Below are positions 53,101 through 62,338 of a stretch of 64,000 nucleotides of DNA, piece by piece. Location of the stretch: contig NZNV01000001.1 in the NCBI GenBank assembly GCA_002695025.1, positions 124,001-188,000 on the forward strand. Direction: 5' to 3'. The translations under genes were made by a program, and so were the position numbers. This DNA is from Owenweeksia sp. GTDB lineage: Bacteria > Bacteroidota > Bacteroidia > Flavobacteriales > Schleiferiaceae. Each line of letters begins with the position of its first letter. Position 1 is the stretch's first letter. Under the pieces are notes generated by a model. The model did not search any database, was not told where the DNA came from, and was given only the letters and a program-made list of their open reading frames with translations.

Positions 53101-56100
53101 TCGCTGAGCGGAGATTCATCCCTGGTGAAACTCACTTTTAACGGCAATAGTACCAACCGTACTACGGTTAAACTGAATGGTGCGGACTACTTCAGTTTTA
53201 AAGACATGACCCTGGAAGGACAAAGTTCCACCTATGCCTTGCTGGCCGAACTCTCCAATGATACCCGCGGAATTCAGTTCTTGAACTGCGTATTCAATAT
53301 GCCGGCTACTACCAACTTTAATGTACAGGGTGTTTCGGGAATCGGGGACATAGAAGACCTGCACATCCGGAATTCTCTTTTTGTGAATGGTAATGCCGGT
53401 ATTTACATTGATGCTACCAACTCCACCGGGCTGAAAATTATAGACAACCGCTTCAGCGAACAGTATCGTTATGGCGTGTATGCCTATGATTTTGTAGCTC
53501 CACAGATCAGCAGAAACTACATAGAAGTTACCAACTCAAATAGCTCCTACAACGGTTTTTACCTGGTCAATTTTTCAGATGGTTTCAGGATCAACGCTAA
53601 CCAGGTACTTATTGATAAGATGGGTGTAGGATACTACCTCTACAATATGGATGGTGCTGCACAAGACAGGGGCGTGGTAGCCAACAACTTTGCCAGTATC
53701 GGTGCACAGTATAATGGTACCAACAGCATGGATGCTTTCTATATCCTTTACAGCGGTTATACCGATGTGGTGTACAATAGCGCCAACCATCTTTCCAGCA
53801 ACGGTAGAGCATTTTACATGGTCAATAACACCAATAGCCTTCAATTCAAGAATAATATTGCCATGGCTGGAGGTGGTGGTTACGCCTACTACAGTGTCAA
53901 TAGCACGGCTATATCCGATTACAATAACTTCATCAGCAACGGCACGTATACTTTTTACAACTTTTCCGGGGGTGGTGATCTGGCTGATCTTGCGGCCTGG
54001 CAAGCGGCTACCGGAATGGATGCCCATTCTGTTTCCGTAGACCCACTCTTTGTTTCAGACAAGGATCTGCACATCACCCAATCCGCTTTGGATAGCACCG
54101 GAACCCCTATAACGCTTGTCACCACTGATATTGATGGTGAAAACCGTAATGCCAGTAAACCTGATATCGGTGCGGATGAGGTAAATTATTTCCCCGGAGA
54201 TGTAAGCCCCATAACGGTATTGAGTCCAACCTCAGGCTGTCTTTTGGGCGCCAATGAACAGTTTACCGTGCGGGTAGCCAATACCGGTTCGCAGGCTCAG
54301 GGTAATTTTGATGTGAGTCTGGTGGTAAATAGTGATACCCTGACCGAAACCATTACTTCCAACATTGACGGGGGTAACACCCTGGATTTTACCTTCTCAA
54401 CCGGTGTTGATCTTAGTGCCGTAGGTAGCTATGCCATTGAAGTATACACCAGTTTGCCTTCGGACAATAACCTGGCAAACGATACTATTAAGAATACGAT
54501 CATCAATAACCCGGCTCCGGCTATCAGTATTACCAATGATACGGCCATTTGTGAAGGCAGTGCTATAACCTTAACGGCTTCAGGAGGTAATAGCTACAAC
54601 TGGAGCAACGGACTTTCCGGCTCTTCCATTACCGTGGGGCCAACGGTTACCACTACCTATGTGGTTACCATAGATAACGGAAATAACTGCATAACCCAGG
54701 ATTCAGTAACTGTAAGCGTGAATAATATCACCGATACAGTAGAAGTAAATTTAACCACTTGTGATCCCGGTCAGGCAGGGAGTTCTACCCAAGCTTTTAC
54801 CAACCAGTACGGCTGCGACAGTGTGGTAACTACCATCGTTAACCTGTTACCCACCAGCGATTCCACCCTCATACCGGTAACCATTTGTGAAGGCGAAACC
54901 GCCAGTATTTTTGGTTCGCTGCGGTCTATGGCCGGTTCGTATTACGATACACTTACGGCCGTCAACGGCTGTGACAGCATACTTACCCAGGATCTGGTTG
55001 TTCTGCCGGTAGATTCAATCATGCTGTCTGCTGTAACGATATGCCAGGGAGAAAGCGCCAATATCTTTGACACCTTACGAACTTCAGCAGGGACTTATTA
55101 CGCCACTTATACTGCCCAAACCGGTTGCGATAGTATTACCGCCATAGAGCTGGTAGTAAACCCGGTAGACACCTTTAGGCTGGGAAGTCCGGAAATATGC
55201 CAGGGAGATAGTGCGCTTTTGTTTGGTGCTTACCGCCAAACGGCTGGTGCCTACTACAATGTATTGCAGGCTGTTACAGGCTGTGATAGTGTGGTTTATT
55301 ACGATCTGGTGGTAAATCCGGTGTATAACCACAATGTGTCGCTGGACATTTGCAAAGGGCAGTCCGTAATTCTGGAGGGAGCACCACGCAGTACTTCCGG
55401 TGTATATACAGATCTTCTCACCAGCATAAGCGGTTGCGACAGCACCGTGGTAACCACACTCACCGTATACCCGGTAGATACATCTTCTTCCGCGCAAACC
55501 GTGGCTATTGGCGATAGCGTAATGGTGGGCGGAAGCTATCAAACTACTTCTGGTGTGTATACCGATGTGTTCACCAGCATAAATAATTGCGATAGTGTGC
55601 ATATCACCACGCTGGATTTTGTGCCACCCCAACGCTATTTCACCTTTACCGGCAATGCCAACTATTCCAGCTCCCTGGTATACCCGGAAACCGGTGATGA
55701 GTACACCACTTTTAATTTTGAAGTCACCTATTACGATACTACCGGTGCTTTGCCACCCTACGGCTTCCCACGAACTATATTGGATTACGAAGGTAACGGT
55801 CAATACAACAATGCTAAAGACCGCACCATCGTAATGTCCCAGGCAGATCCCACTGATCAGGACCCCAGGGACGGTAAGGTGTATCTGGCTTCCATTAATT
55901 CCCTGGAAGTAGGTATGAACTACCATATACTCACCCAGGTAGTGGAGAACAATAAGGAAGTGATCTTCGGACCGTTTGATAACCTGGATGTACTGGCCCA
56001 GCCCGACCTGGAGATCTTTGCCAACAACATCACCTTCAGTAATCCCAACCCACCGGTAAGTTCACCTTTAACCGTGTCGGCCACCATTACCAATACTTCG

Positions 56101-59100
56101 GATTATACCGCCCAGAATTTTGTGGTACACCTGGTGAATCAATACGATACCACCCTGGTATATCCTGATATTACGGTGCCCAGCCTTTCACCAAGGAGTT
56201 CTACCACCGTTAGCTGGAACATTACCACTCCTGCAGTAGATGCCTGGTGCCCCATGGAAGTTACGGTAGACTATACCAACGTAATAGCTGAATCCAACGA
56301 ATTGGATAATGTAGCCAGGCGTCCGTTCATTAACGGAGATTACAACCTGCCGGGTGCTATTGTGGTGTATCCTACAGCCAGCCCATCATCACGATGTTCA
56401 ACTCCCGGTAGTTATACACGGATATCCGGTTACGCCTACTACACACAAACAGCCGTTCCTCTGCAGGATAGCAGCGTGGCCGGGGCTACCGTAACCATGA
56501 ACAGGGGAGGAGCTACCTATACCGGTTTAACTAACTCCCGGGGATACTTCTCCATCAGTATTCCTGCACCGGTGATACCCGGCACTTATTCTACCAATGT
56601 AGAAGTAACGGACTTTACCCTTACCGGGGATTCTACCACTACTTTTGACATACTGAGTTGCCCATGTACCACGCCCGATCTGGCGGCCTACCTCTCGCTT
56701 TCGGATTATTCCATTATTGTAGGGCAATCCATTGATGGTACCGCTACCATCCGCAACATAGGTTGTGATACCGCTATTGCACACATCATGAGCTTTACCC
56801 AAACCGGAGGTGTGCCGGTACTGATGGATCAGAATATGCCACAGATGGGCCCCGGTGAAAGCACATCTTACAGCTTTAACAATATTACATTTAACAGTCC
56901 GGGAACCTATACAATATGTGTTATTGCCGATGATGCCCGCACCGTAGGTGAAACCAACTTCAGCAACAACCGTTATTGCCGCACGATACGCGTATATCCT
57001 GCGCTGCCGGATATTGTACCCACCAACGGACCCTATACCAGTCAGTACCTGTGTAACGCATCCGGGGCCGGGTTCCGGGTTTCCAACCGTGGAGCAGTAG
57101 CTACCGGAGCTTTTGACTGTGACATTTATGTAAGCTTCAACGGAACTCCCATTGATACCTTACATCATAGCATTGCCAACATCAACGCATTCAGCAGTGT
57201 GAGCTTTAACAAAGCCTTTACCTACACCGCAGCGGGAGTGTACACCTTCAACATTCATTGCGATACTACCGTAGCTACCGGAGGTGTAGTTACCGAAACC
57301 GATGAAACCAACAATACAGCCACCTACTCACGAACCATTCTGGAGTGTAAGCCTGATCTGACCATCAGTGGTTGTGGCAATGTTCAGGTAGACCCCTTTA
57401 GTCCAACGGCTCCCGGAGGAGCGGTGGTCTTTGAAGCTACCGTGCGCAATACCGGTAATGCCGTTGCCACCGGTCCTATGGATGTGGACTTTGTGGTGAG
57501 CACCGGAGCTACTTATACCGTAACCATTGGCGATATCCAACCCGGTCAAAGTCTGTTGGTGCAAACCAATGCCGTGGCTACTGCTTCGGGAGCAGCCCAG
57601 CTCACCGTTACAGCGGATGCCCGCAATACGGTAACCAATGAGTTTAACGAAAACAACAATAGCCAGACCGATAACCTGTGCTGGGAGTTTCAGCCGGTGC
57701 CACGCTGTGGCGGAGCTGACTTCTGGAATCGTACTTACAACGTAAATGAAACGGCCTTCCTGGCGGTGGCGGTAGATGTAGATCACCTCTACAAAGCCGA
57801 TAGCCTGGAAGTGCAGTTTGAAGTAAGCGGTCCCGGGATAGCAGGTACCCAAAACCTGGGGAATGCCCTGCTCACGCAGGTGCAGAAAACTTGCGCCTGT
57901 CCGCGTTTGGCCGTATTGCCCACTAACTTCGTATTCAATCAGGTGGGTACCTATACCTTCACCATGACGGTAGACCCGGATAATGCGTATCCTGAGTGTG
58001 ATGAAACCGATAATGTGCTGGTAAGGCAGGTAACGGTGAATAACCGTCCGGATATGCGTATCCTTTCGCAATTCATCAACCCCAGCGTGATCAACCCTGA
58101 TCTCAATGATACCGTAGACTTTGTGATCTCCTACGAGAACATCGGTAAGTCCAATATCAATGACCTGATGGAACTCAAGGTGTTGATTGACGGAATGCCC
58201 TTTGACTCCATTAAGCCTGTTGTTGGCCTTGTTAACGGAGACAACACCAGCTACAGCCTCAATGAGCGTTGGTCATCCAACATACCGGGCGTTCACGTTA
58301 TACGCGCTATTATTGATAGTGATAATGAGATCCCTGAAAATGACGAACTCAATAACGAAGCTACCCGTGCCGTAGTAGTAGGGGAGGCTGCGAACCTCAT
58401 GTGGGTGAATTTTAAGAGTAGTGATATTGCTCCGGCCCTGGGCGATACCATCCAGGTATTCGGTTACGTGAAAAATAACGGAGATCTGGCTACGGAAGCA
58501 GATGCTACTATATCCTACGTGAATAACGTGCTGGATACCATCAATATCAGTACGGTGCCCCTGGGCAACATAAACCCCGGAGATAGCGTGCTGGTCAATG
58601 TAGATTGGCCCGTGGTGGATAACCAGACTACCCTGGTGGGTGAGATCGTGAACTCCACGCAACTCGAATTCACCTATAATGATAATGTAGACTCCACTCA
58701 GATCGGTAAGTTCAACCTTAGCTTTACCACCACTGCCGCCTGTTATGGTGATACCGGTTCGGCTAAAGTAACGGTAAGCGGGAACGGTATAGCGCCCTAT
58801 ACCTACCAGTGGAGCAATGGTGCCGGAACTGATTCCATAGCCGCGCGGCCCGGTATCTATACGGTAAATGTGACGGATGCCAGTGGCTTTACAGTTACGG
58901 GAACCGCTACCATCAATGTATTATCCGGTGGTATTTACACCACGGCTGATGCAGAAGTTTGTGCCGGAGACAGTGCCCTGATCTTTGGTACCTATCGCAA
59001 TACAGCCGGATATTATTACGATACCCTGCAAAGCTCGGGTGGTTGCGATTCTATTATACGCCAGGCGCTGAGCGTGAATCCGGGTAAGCAGTATGTTTTC

Positions 59101-62100
59101 TCACCACTAAACCTTTGTGGCGTGGATAGTGCCTTAATATTCGGAGAGTACCATCATCAGAGCGGATTATATTACGATACTCTTATGGCAGCAAGTGGCT
59201 GTGATTCCGTGCTTTCCCGTCAATTGACGTTGAACCCGGTGTATGAGATCACTCTTCCCGATGCGGTAGGATGTGACAGTGCCCAGGCCTTTGGCAATTA
59301 CGTATACACCAGTGGAATATACCGGGATACCTTACAAGCTACTACTGGTTGCGATAGTATACTGGTGGTGAATGTGAGCATACTGGAAGGTGATACGGTG
59401 AACGTTTCCGAAACGGCCTGCGATTCTTATACCTGGCCGGTGAATGGAATAACCTATGATGACGGAGGTATCTACTACGCCAATCTCACCAATGGTGATG
59501 GTTGCGATTCAATAGTGATACTGGATCTAACCGTTAACTATAGCGATACCGTAGCGGATACCATTACAGCCTGTGATAGCTATACCTGGCCAGCCAATGG
59601 AGTTACCTATATGACCAGTGGTAATTATAGTGCTACGCTAACCAATGTAACAGGTTGCGATTCGGTGATCAACCTGGCTCTCACCATTAATAACAGCAGT
59701 GATACCAATGCCGTAAGCTTAACTGCATGCGACAGCTACCGATGGGCGGATGCCGGCTACGATACCTCTTTCACAGCCAGCGGAACGTACTTTAAGACGC
59801 TGACTAATGCGGTGGGCTGTGATTCTGTATTGCGATTAGATTTGACGATTAATCATAGTGATACAGTGAATATTAGCGATACGGCCTGCGACAGTTACTT
59901 CTGGGCAGCCACTGGCCTCACTTATGATGACCGCGGAATTTACACGGCCACTCTTACGAATGTTGCCGGTTGTGATTCCATAGTGATCCTGGATCTGATG
60001 ATCCATTACAGTGATACCGTAGCAGATACCATTACCGCTTGCGACAGTTACACCTGGCCGGTCAATGGAATGACGTACACCAGCAGTGGTGATTACAGTA
60101 CTACCCTAAGTACCGTGAACGGTTGTGATTCCGTATTGAACCTGGCTCTTACCATTAATAACAGCAGTGATACCAATGCCGTAAGCCTCACCGCTTGTGA
60201 TAGCTACCGTTGGGCGGATGCCGGCTACGATACCTCTTTCACGGCTAGCGGAACGTACTTTAAGACGCTGACCAATGCAGTAGGCTGTGACTCGGTGCTG
60301 AGATTGGATCTCACCATTAATAGCAGTGATACCGTAAATATTACAGACACGGCCTGCGATAGTTACTTCTGGGCGGCCACCGGCCTCACTTACGATGATC
60401 GTGGTATTTATACCGCAACTCTAACCAATGTGGCTGGTTGCGATTCTGTGGTAATCCTGGACCTGATGATCAACTCCAGCGATACGATCAATGATACCAT
60501 CACGACCTGTGATAGTTACACTTGGCCGGTCAATGGCATGACCTATACCAGCAGTGGTGACTATTCCACCACATTGACTAATGCGGTAGGCTGTGACTCG
60601 GTGTTAAATCTGGCATTGACCATTAATAATAGTAGTGATACTAATGCAGTAAGCTTAACCGCTTGTGATAGTTACCGTTGGGCGGATGCTGGTTACGATA
60701 CCTCTTTCACGGCCAGTGGCACCTACTTTAAAACGCTGACCAACTCCGCAGGTTGCGATTCTGTGCTCAGGCTGGACCTGACCATCAACACTAGTGATAC
60801 GGTGAATACTGCAGCCACGGCTTGTGATACCTATTTCTGGCCGGTTAATGGTAACACGCTGAATGACGGAGGTATCTATCAGGTGACGCTGACCACCATC
60901 AGCGGTTGTGATTCAGTAGTGATCCTGGATCTTACTCTGAATCATAGCGATACTATCAAAGATACGATCACCGCTTGCGATAGTTATACCTGGCCGGTAA
61001 CCGGAATGACCTATACCAGCAGTGGTAATTACAGCACCACGCTGACCAATACTGCCGGTTGTGATTCGGTACTAAATCTCGCCTTGACCATTAACCACAG
61101 TGACTCCACCGGTACCAGTGTAACCGCCTGCGATAGCTACGATTGGTACGTAGGCAATGCTACTTCACCCATTACCTATACCAGTAGCGGGGTGTACACG
61201 GTTACTTTGACCAATAGTAATGGTTGCGATTCGCTGGTAAGCCTGGATCTGACTATCAATAATAGTGATACGGTGAATACATCGGCTACCGCCTGCGATA
61301 GCTACTTCTGGCCGGCTAATGGTACTACTTTGAATGATGGAGGTATATACCAGGTTACGCTGACGAATTCGGTAGGTTGCGACTCGGTGGTGATCTTAGA
61401 CCTTACACTCAACCTCAGTGATACCATAAATGATACGATTACTGCCTGTGATAGTTATACCTGGGCGGTGAATAGTATGACGTATACCAGCAGTGGTAAT
61501 TATAGTCATACATTGACTAATGCCAGCGGTTGCGATTCAGTGATCAATCTGAACTTAACCATTAACAACAGCTTCCATGATGTGGATTCTGTCAATGGAT
61601 GTGAGGGTTACCTATGGTCGTTCAACAGTCAACTGTATACCCAGAGCGGAACCTATTATGACACCCTGACTACGGTTAACGGCTGCGATTCATCCATGAC
61701 GCTGCATTTAACCCTGGATTCCATCAATACGAGTGTAAGTCAGAGCGGAGCTACACTAACCGCTTTAAACACTTCATCTACCGCTACCTTCCAGTGGTTG
61801 GATTGTGATAATTCATTCACACCCATAACGGGAGCTGATAGTTCATCTTTTACGCCAGCGGTAAACGGAAACTATGCTGTGCTCATCCTGGATAATGGTT
61901 GTGCGGATACATCCGCCTGTTACGAAGTGAATAACGTAGGTCTGGAAGGTGGTTTTGCTCTTAGCTCAATCAGTGTATTCCCCAACCCCACCACCGGTGA
62001 TTACCAGGTAGATTTCGGAAGGGCTTACAATAAGGTAAGGATCACCGTTACAGACCTGGCCGGTAAAGTCTTGGAAAAACATCATTTGGAGAACAGTCAA

Positions 62101-62199
62101 AGCTTTAATAGCACTCTGGATGGTCCTAAAGGTATGTACATGATATGGATACAAACGGAATACCGTAAACAGCAGGTATTCAGGATCGTGAAGGATTAA
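47107..62199 (+). CDS. Giant T9SS-secreted surface protein (beta-helix, CARDB, tandem Cys repeats)
   Basis: A 5030-residue uninterrupted frame with a signal peptide (about 1-25). Four right-handed beta-helix modules (about 315-735, 851-1281, 1398-1818, 1931-2354) each start with YTIGG/YTLGG-type motifs, end in PDIGADEF/PDIGADEV and are joined by CARDB-like domains with VNGVAQ. Then come an Ig-like domain (about 2470-2540), Cys-containing repeats with GCDS motifs (2545-2838), a CARDB array (about 2970-3865), an SprB-like repeat (about 3875-3940), more Cys repeats and 15 tandem ACDSY..W repeats (about 4098-4875). A type A T9SS sorting domain ends the protein (SVFPNPTTGDYQVDF to FRIVKD). It is probably a surface adhesin or polysaccharide-binding protein. 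Confidence 0.93.
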   Translation: MEYQPLLRSISCFFLVLYSFLGHAQTLQLGSGTSITGTQEASPVNIYYRSMHMQIVYRAAELNAAGVFSGKLTELGFYIENAPIHNLPDFTISVGHTSANDASSHIAAPLKQVYKRSAYSPLAGGFDMLSLDSVFDWNGTDNIVVDVCFDRVFDYTSTGRVRYYNDGSNNAGFTRSDGSDQCGIPVSSTTNNKPQVQMTFLPDVANNAGVVSTNITDITCAGSSAVKATVGNFGNNQIDSLMIGWEVNGVAQNPVKYTSMLDTLLGSGSHTAEVSLGNYNFISGVAYNLTVYTYQPNGLADAQTSNDSVEVSTTVGLGGNYTIGGVGADYGSFTAAVNDLIAKGICGTTTFQVAAGTYFEQISLPQIEGAGPGSEIIFESVALDSSTVTLSNNSATFSSNYTLRFNGAGYVSFRHMGIASNNATYDRVVYFEGGSNHITFHNSVIKNVDVASPYNYQLVEVNSAAECDYLEFSHSYFLNGYSGIYNNGSDADHFTITHNQFINQRYDGVYLYGANFVTIDDNLINTNSTSSFIAIELRYCDSTLSVQRNHIMNVEGGQGINLDYCDATAAQPARVANNFIHLNSASSSAEGIYILGSLNVNVVFNTVNLVSTNTNNIGLHLSGGGAIHLLNNNIAVKGGDALYVHSGLSIDQSDFNNFYNANGDVGYWEDEVKTLSDLIAASGKDSNSISEPPYFYNDTSYQSAQVALNNNGSPVSGITTDIEGETRDASNPDIGADEFSPTSQDAGVYALVVPEMPFAAGSLPVKAVIRNFGGVTLTSATINWSVNGVAQSAVNYNGSLNTGDTAWVLLGNVNFAETTVYNLEAYTSMPNGGADALAVNDTAFVGPITPALAGTYTIGGTTPDFTSFTAAADILNLGGIRDHVFFDVRSGTYSERLEFTRFPTLNVSDTVTFRSEAMDSAAVTLNAGYTNSSENYVIRINGSQRMSFEHLTIENTSANSYSRVLYLDSSAAYITLDNCALISGSTSSSLTSVVYVYNSSNMAEPHHISINASTLLNGYYGLYTSGRSGRSSHLNVTNSNILGGYNFGLYLSAQDSITVRNNLIIPRSGASASYQGLYVYYSTGGSIIKNRIYAVNANDGMYGFSLQGHPSDPYLIANNFISTGGNNSGGYTMELQSLDYVKVVHNNLLTTNTDPDGAAFNDDYSYYNGSNGVEVLNNVFQNEGGGYAVKVDHSNTTTSFNYNNLYTTGSKLARWSTTDAADLADWQSVSSQAANSVSADAQFLNDTNLHVNASILNKAATPLAYVSDDIDGESRDASTPDIGADEFEPLGDDAGLLAIQGPQIPFEPGNQNVYVELLNNGADTLTAVTINWEVNGVAQTAYNYSGNLPTGQSQDSVNIGTYNFLTDTVYTIKAYTSLPNGNADVLATNDTIEQDGLITALSGLYTLGGANPDFADFTAANTALSERGVSGWVTFSVRDGEYNETLLMRPVRGASATDSILFVSESNNPELVKLRTNTYSPVQLELRGANHFSFKDITFRSDYIYTGLGLVLLDSNASHINFMNCVFSDTIFGTNGEVLLASEYGSRSDSLSVMNCTFKGGRYGINAYGGVSGTVTGLRVINSNFVDQYYRGIYFEDQSDFTVSGDSVYTNRGNTSYTGIYGYFSREGGRVSGNYILATDDGIYLSDVDGTNGDEVLLTNNYVGLSGSNSGSGIYASSCDYLNVAYNSVRSFNSSTSTEAFYESSCSNMKVYNNIFQNEGQGYAIDMDGYSSYEQDHNNLYSSGATLARYRNSAYSDLSAFQAVSNLDTNGVSQLAQFSDTNDVHVESVGLNAAGTPLPYVNTDFDGDTRDPSRPDIGADEFTVNTDDAALTALTGPVIPFASGNNTVYVSMLNNGLDTLKTAQITWKVNGVAQTTYNWVGSLATGAQDDSVAIGTYNFSPGTSHNIVAWVSLPNGNPDILNANDTAGAPDLYPALSGYYSLGGGSADFPTFVSAVDALHAGGVLSWVTFRVNNGTYTEQITLHEVAGASPTDSIVFQSLSGDSSLVKLTFNGNSTNRTTVKLNGADYFSFKDMTLEGQSSTYALLAELSNDTRGIQFLNCVFNMPATTNFNVQGVSGIGDIEDLHIRNSLFVNGNAGIYIDATNSTGLKIIDNRFSEQYRYGVYAYDFVAPQISRNYIEVTNSNSSYNGFYLVNFSDGFRINANQVLIDKMGVGYYLYNMDGAAQDRGVVANNFASIGAQYNGTNSMDAFYILYSGYTDVVYNSANHLSSNGRAFYMVNNTNSLQFKNNIAMAGGGGYAYYSVNSTAISDYNNFISNGTYTFYNFSGGGDLADLAAWQAATGMDAHSVSVDPLFVSDKDLHITQSALDSTGTPITLVTTDIDGENRNASKPDIGADEVNYFPGDVSPITVLSPTSGCLLGANEQFTVRVANTGSQAQGNFDVSLVVNSDTLTETITSNIDGGNTLDFTFSTGVDLSAVGSYAIEVYTSLPSDNNLANDTIKNTIINNPAPAISITNDTAICEGSAITLTASGGNSYNWSNGLSGSSITVGPTVTTTYVVTIDNGNNCITQDSVTVSVNNITDTVEVNLTTCDPGQAGSSTQAFTNQYGCDSVVTTIVNLLPTSDSTLIPVTICEGETASIFGSLRSMAGSYYDTLTAVNGCDSILTQDLVVLPVDSIMLSAVTICQGESANIFDTLRTSAGTYYATYTAQTGCDSITAIELVVNPVDTFRLGSPEICQGDSALLFGAYRQTAGAYYNVLQAVTGCDSVVYYDLVVNPVYNHNVSLDICKGQSVILEGAPRSTSGVYTDLLTSISGCDSTVVTTLTVYPVDTSSSAQTVAIGDSVMVGGSYQTTSGVYTDVFTSINNCDSVHITTLDFVPPQRYFTFTGNANYSSSLVYPETGDEYTTFNFEVTYYDTTGALPPYGFPRTILDYEGNGQYNNAKDRTIVMSQADPTDQDPRDGKVYLASINSLEVGMNYHILTQVVENNKEVIFGPFDNLDVLAQPDLEIFANNITFSNPNPPVSSPLTVSATITNTSDYTAQNFVVHLVNQYDTTLVYPDITVPSLSPRSSTTVSWNITTPAVDAWCPMEVTVDYTNVIAESNELDNVARRPFINGDYNLPGAIVVYPTASPSSRCSTPGSYTRISGYAYYTQTAVPLQDSSVAGATVTMNRGGATYTGLTNSRGYFSISIPAPVIPGTYSTNVEVTDFTLTGDSTTTFDILSCPCTTPDLAAYLSLSDYSIIVGQSIDGTATIRNIGCDTAIAHIMSFTQTGGVPVLMDQNMPQMGPGESTSYSFNNITFNSPGTYTICVIADDARTVGETNFSNNRYCRTIRVYPALPDIVPTNGPYTSQYLCNASGAGFRVSNRGAVATGAFDCDIYVSFNGTPIDTLHHSIANINAFSSVSFNKAFTYTAAGVYTFNIHCDTTVATGGVVTETDETNNTATYSRTILECKPDLTISGCGNVQVDPFSPTAPGGAVVFEATVRNTGNAVATGPMDVDFVVSTGATYTVTIGDIQPGQSLLVQTNAVATASGAAQLTVTADARNTVTNEFNENNNSQTDNLCWEFQPVPRCGGADFWNRTYNVNETAFLAVAVDVDHLYKADSLEVQFEVSGPGIAGTQNLGNALLTQVQKTCACPRLAVLPTNFVFNQVGTYTFTMTVDPDNAYPECDETDNVLVRQVTVNNRPDMRILSQFINPSVINPDLNDTVDFVISYENIGKSNINDLMELKVLIDGMPFDSIKPVVGLVNGDNTSYSLNERWSSNIPGVHVIRAIIDSDNEIPENDELNNEATRAVVVGEAANLMWVNFKSSDIAPALGDTIQVFGYVKNNGDLATEADATISYVNNVLDTINISTVPLGNINPGDSVLVNVDWPVVDNQTTLVGEIVNSTQLEFTYNDNVDSTQIGKFNLSFTTTAACYGDTGSAKVTVSGNGIAPYTYQWSNGAGTDSIAARPGIYTVNVTDASGFTVTGTATINVLSGGIYTTADAEVCAGDSALIFGTYRNTAGYYYDTLQSSGGCDSIIRQALSVNPGKQYVFSPLNLCGVDSALIFGEYHHQSGLYYDTLMAASGCDSVLSRQLTLNPVYEITLPDAVGCDSAQAFGNYVYTSGIYRDTLQATTGCDSILVVNVSILEGDTVNVSETACDSYTWPVNGITYDDGGIYYANLTNGDGCDSIVILDLTVNYSDTVADTITACDSYTWPANGVTYMTSGNYSATLTNVTGCDSVINLALTINNSSDTNAVSLTACDSYRWADAGYDTSFTASGTYFKTLTNAVGCDSVLRLDLTINHSDTVNISDTACDSYFWAATGLTYDDRGIYTATLTNVAGCDSIVILDLMIHYSDTVADTITACDSYTWPVNGMTYTSSGDYSTTLSTVNGCDSVLNLALTINNSSDTNAVSLTACDSYRWADAGYDTSFTASGTYFKTLTNAVGCDSVLRLDLTINSSDTVNITDTACDSYFWAATGLTYDDRGIYTATLTNVAGCDSVVILDLMINSSDTINDTITTCDSYTWPVNGMTYTSSGDYSTTLTNAVGCDSVLNLALTINNSSDTNAVSLTACDSYRWADAGYDTSFTASGTYFKTLTNSAGCDSVLRLDLTINTSDTVNTAATACDTYFWPVNGNTLNDGGIYQVTLTTISGCDSVVILDLTLNHSDTIKDTITACDSYTWPVTGMTYTSSGNYSTTLTNTAGCDSVLNLALTINHSDSTGTSVTACDSYDWYVGNATSPITYTSSGVYTVTLTNSNGCDSLVSLDLTINNSDTVNTSATACDSYFWPANGTTLNDGGIYQVTLTNSVGCDSVVILDLTLNLSDTINDTITACDSYTWAVNSMTYTSSGNYSHTLTNASGCDSVINLNLTINNSFHDVDSVNGCEGYLWSFNSQLYTQSGTYYDTLTTVNGCDSSMTLHLTLDSINTSVSQSGATLTALNTSSTATFQWLDCDNSFTPITGADSSSFTPAVNGNYAVLILDNGCADTSACYEVNNVGLEGGFALSSISVFPNPTTGDYQVDFGRAYNKVRITVTDLAGKVLEKHHLENSQSFNSTLDGPKGMYMIWIQTEYRKQQVFRIVKD
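59405..61730 (+). repeat. In-frame tandem repeats with a 468-bp higher-order unit
   Basis: About 15 repeats of roughly 43-52 codons, each with ACDSY.W near the start and GCDSV..L.L.IN at the end. A three-repeat superunit (RWAD, FWAA, TWPV types) recurs exactly every 468 bp: the same codons start at 59731, 60199 and 60667, and a diverged one at 61132. Near identity of neighbouring superunits indicates recent duplication, so copy number may vary and assemblies may collapse here. Confidence 0.9.
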
Positions 62200-62213
62200 T
62201 AAACACATCAGCG

Positions 62214-62241
62214 GACATGGCCGGAAACTTCCGGCTGTGTC
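62214..62241 (+). terminator. Hairpin after the giant gene
   Basis: GGACA/TGTCC and GCCGGAA/TTCCGGC arms pair around AC, with a TG/TG mismatch between the two stems. It lies 15 bp after the giant gene stop. There is no clear T run, so it may stabilise the mRNA end or pause RNA polymerase rather than fully terminate. Confidence 0.5.
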
Positions 62242-62338
62242 CCTTGGTATGGGGAGAAAACCGGAGTTCCGATCTTTTGCAACGAAAGAGAAATGATTTC
62301 GGCATTTAGATATAACTTGCCTTACCTGATCAGGAAAT

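Noticed and set aside
55084-55926. A 280-codon minus-strand open frame inside the giant gene
   Set aside because: It mirrors the regular repeats of the forward gene; the amino acid pattern is that of an antisense shadow.
59405-61730. CRISPR array
   Set aside because: Repeats are long, in frame, diverged and coding, without unique spacers. No cas genes are present.
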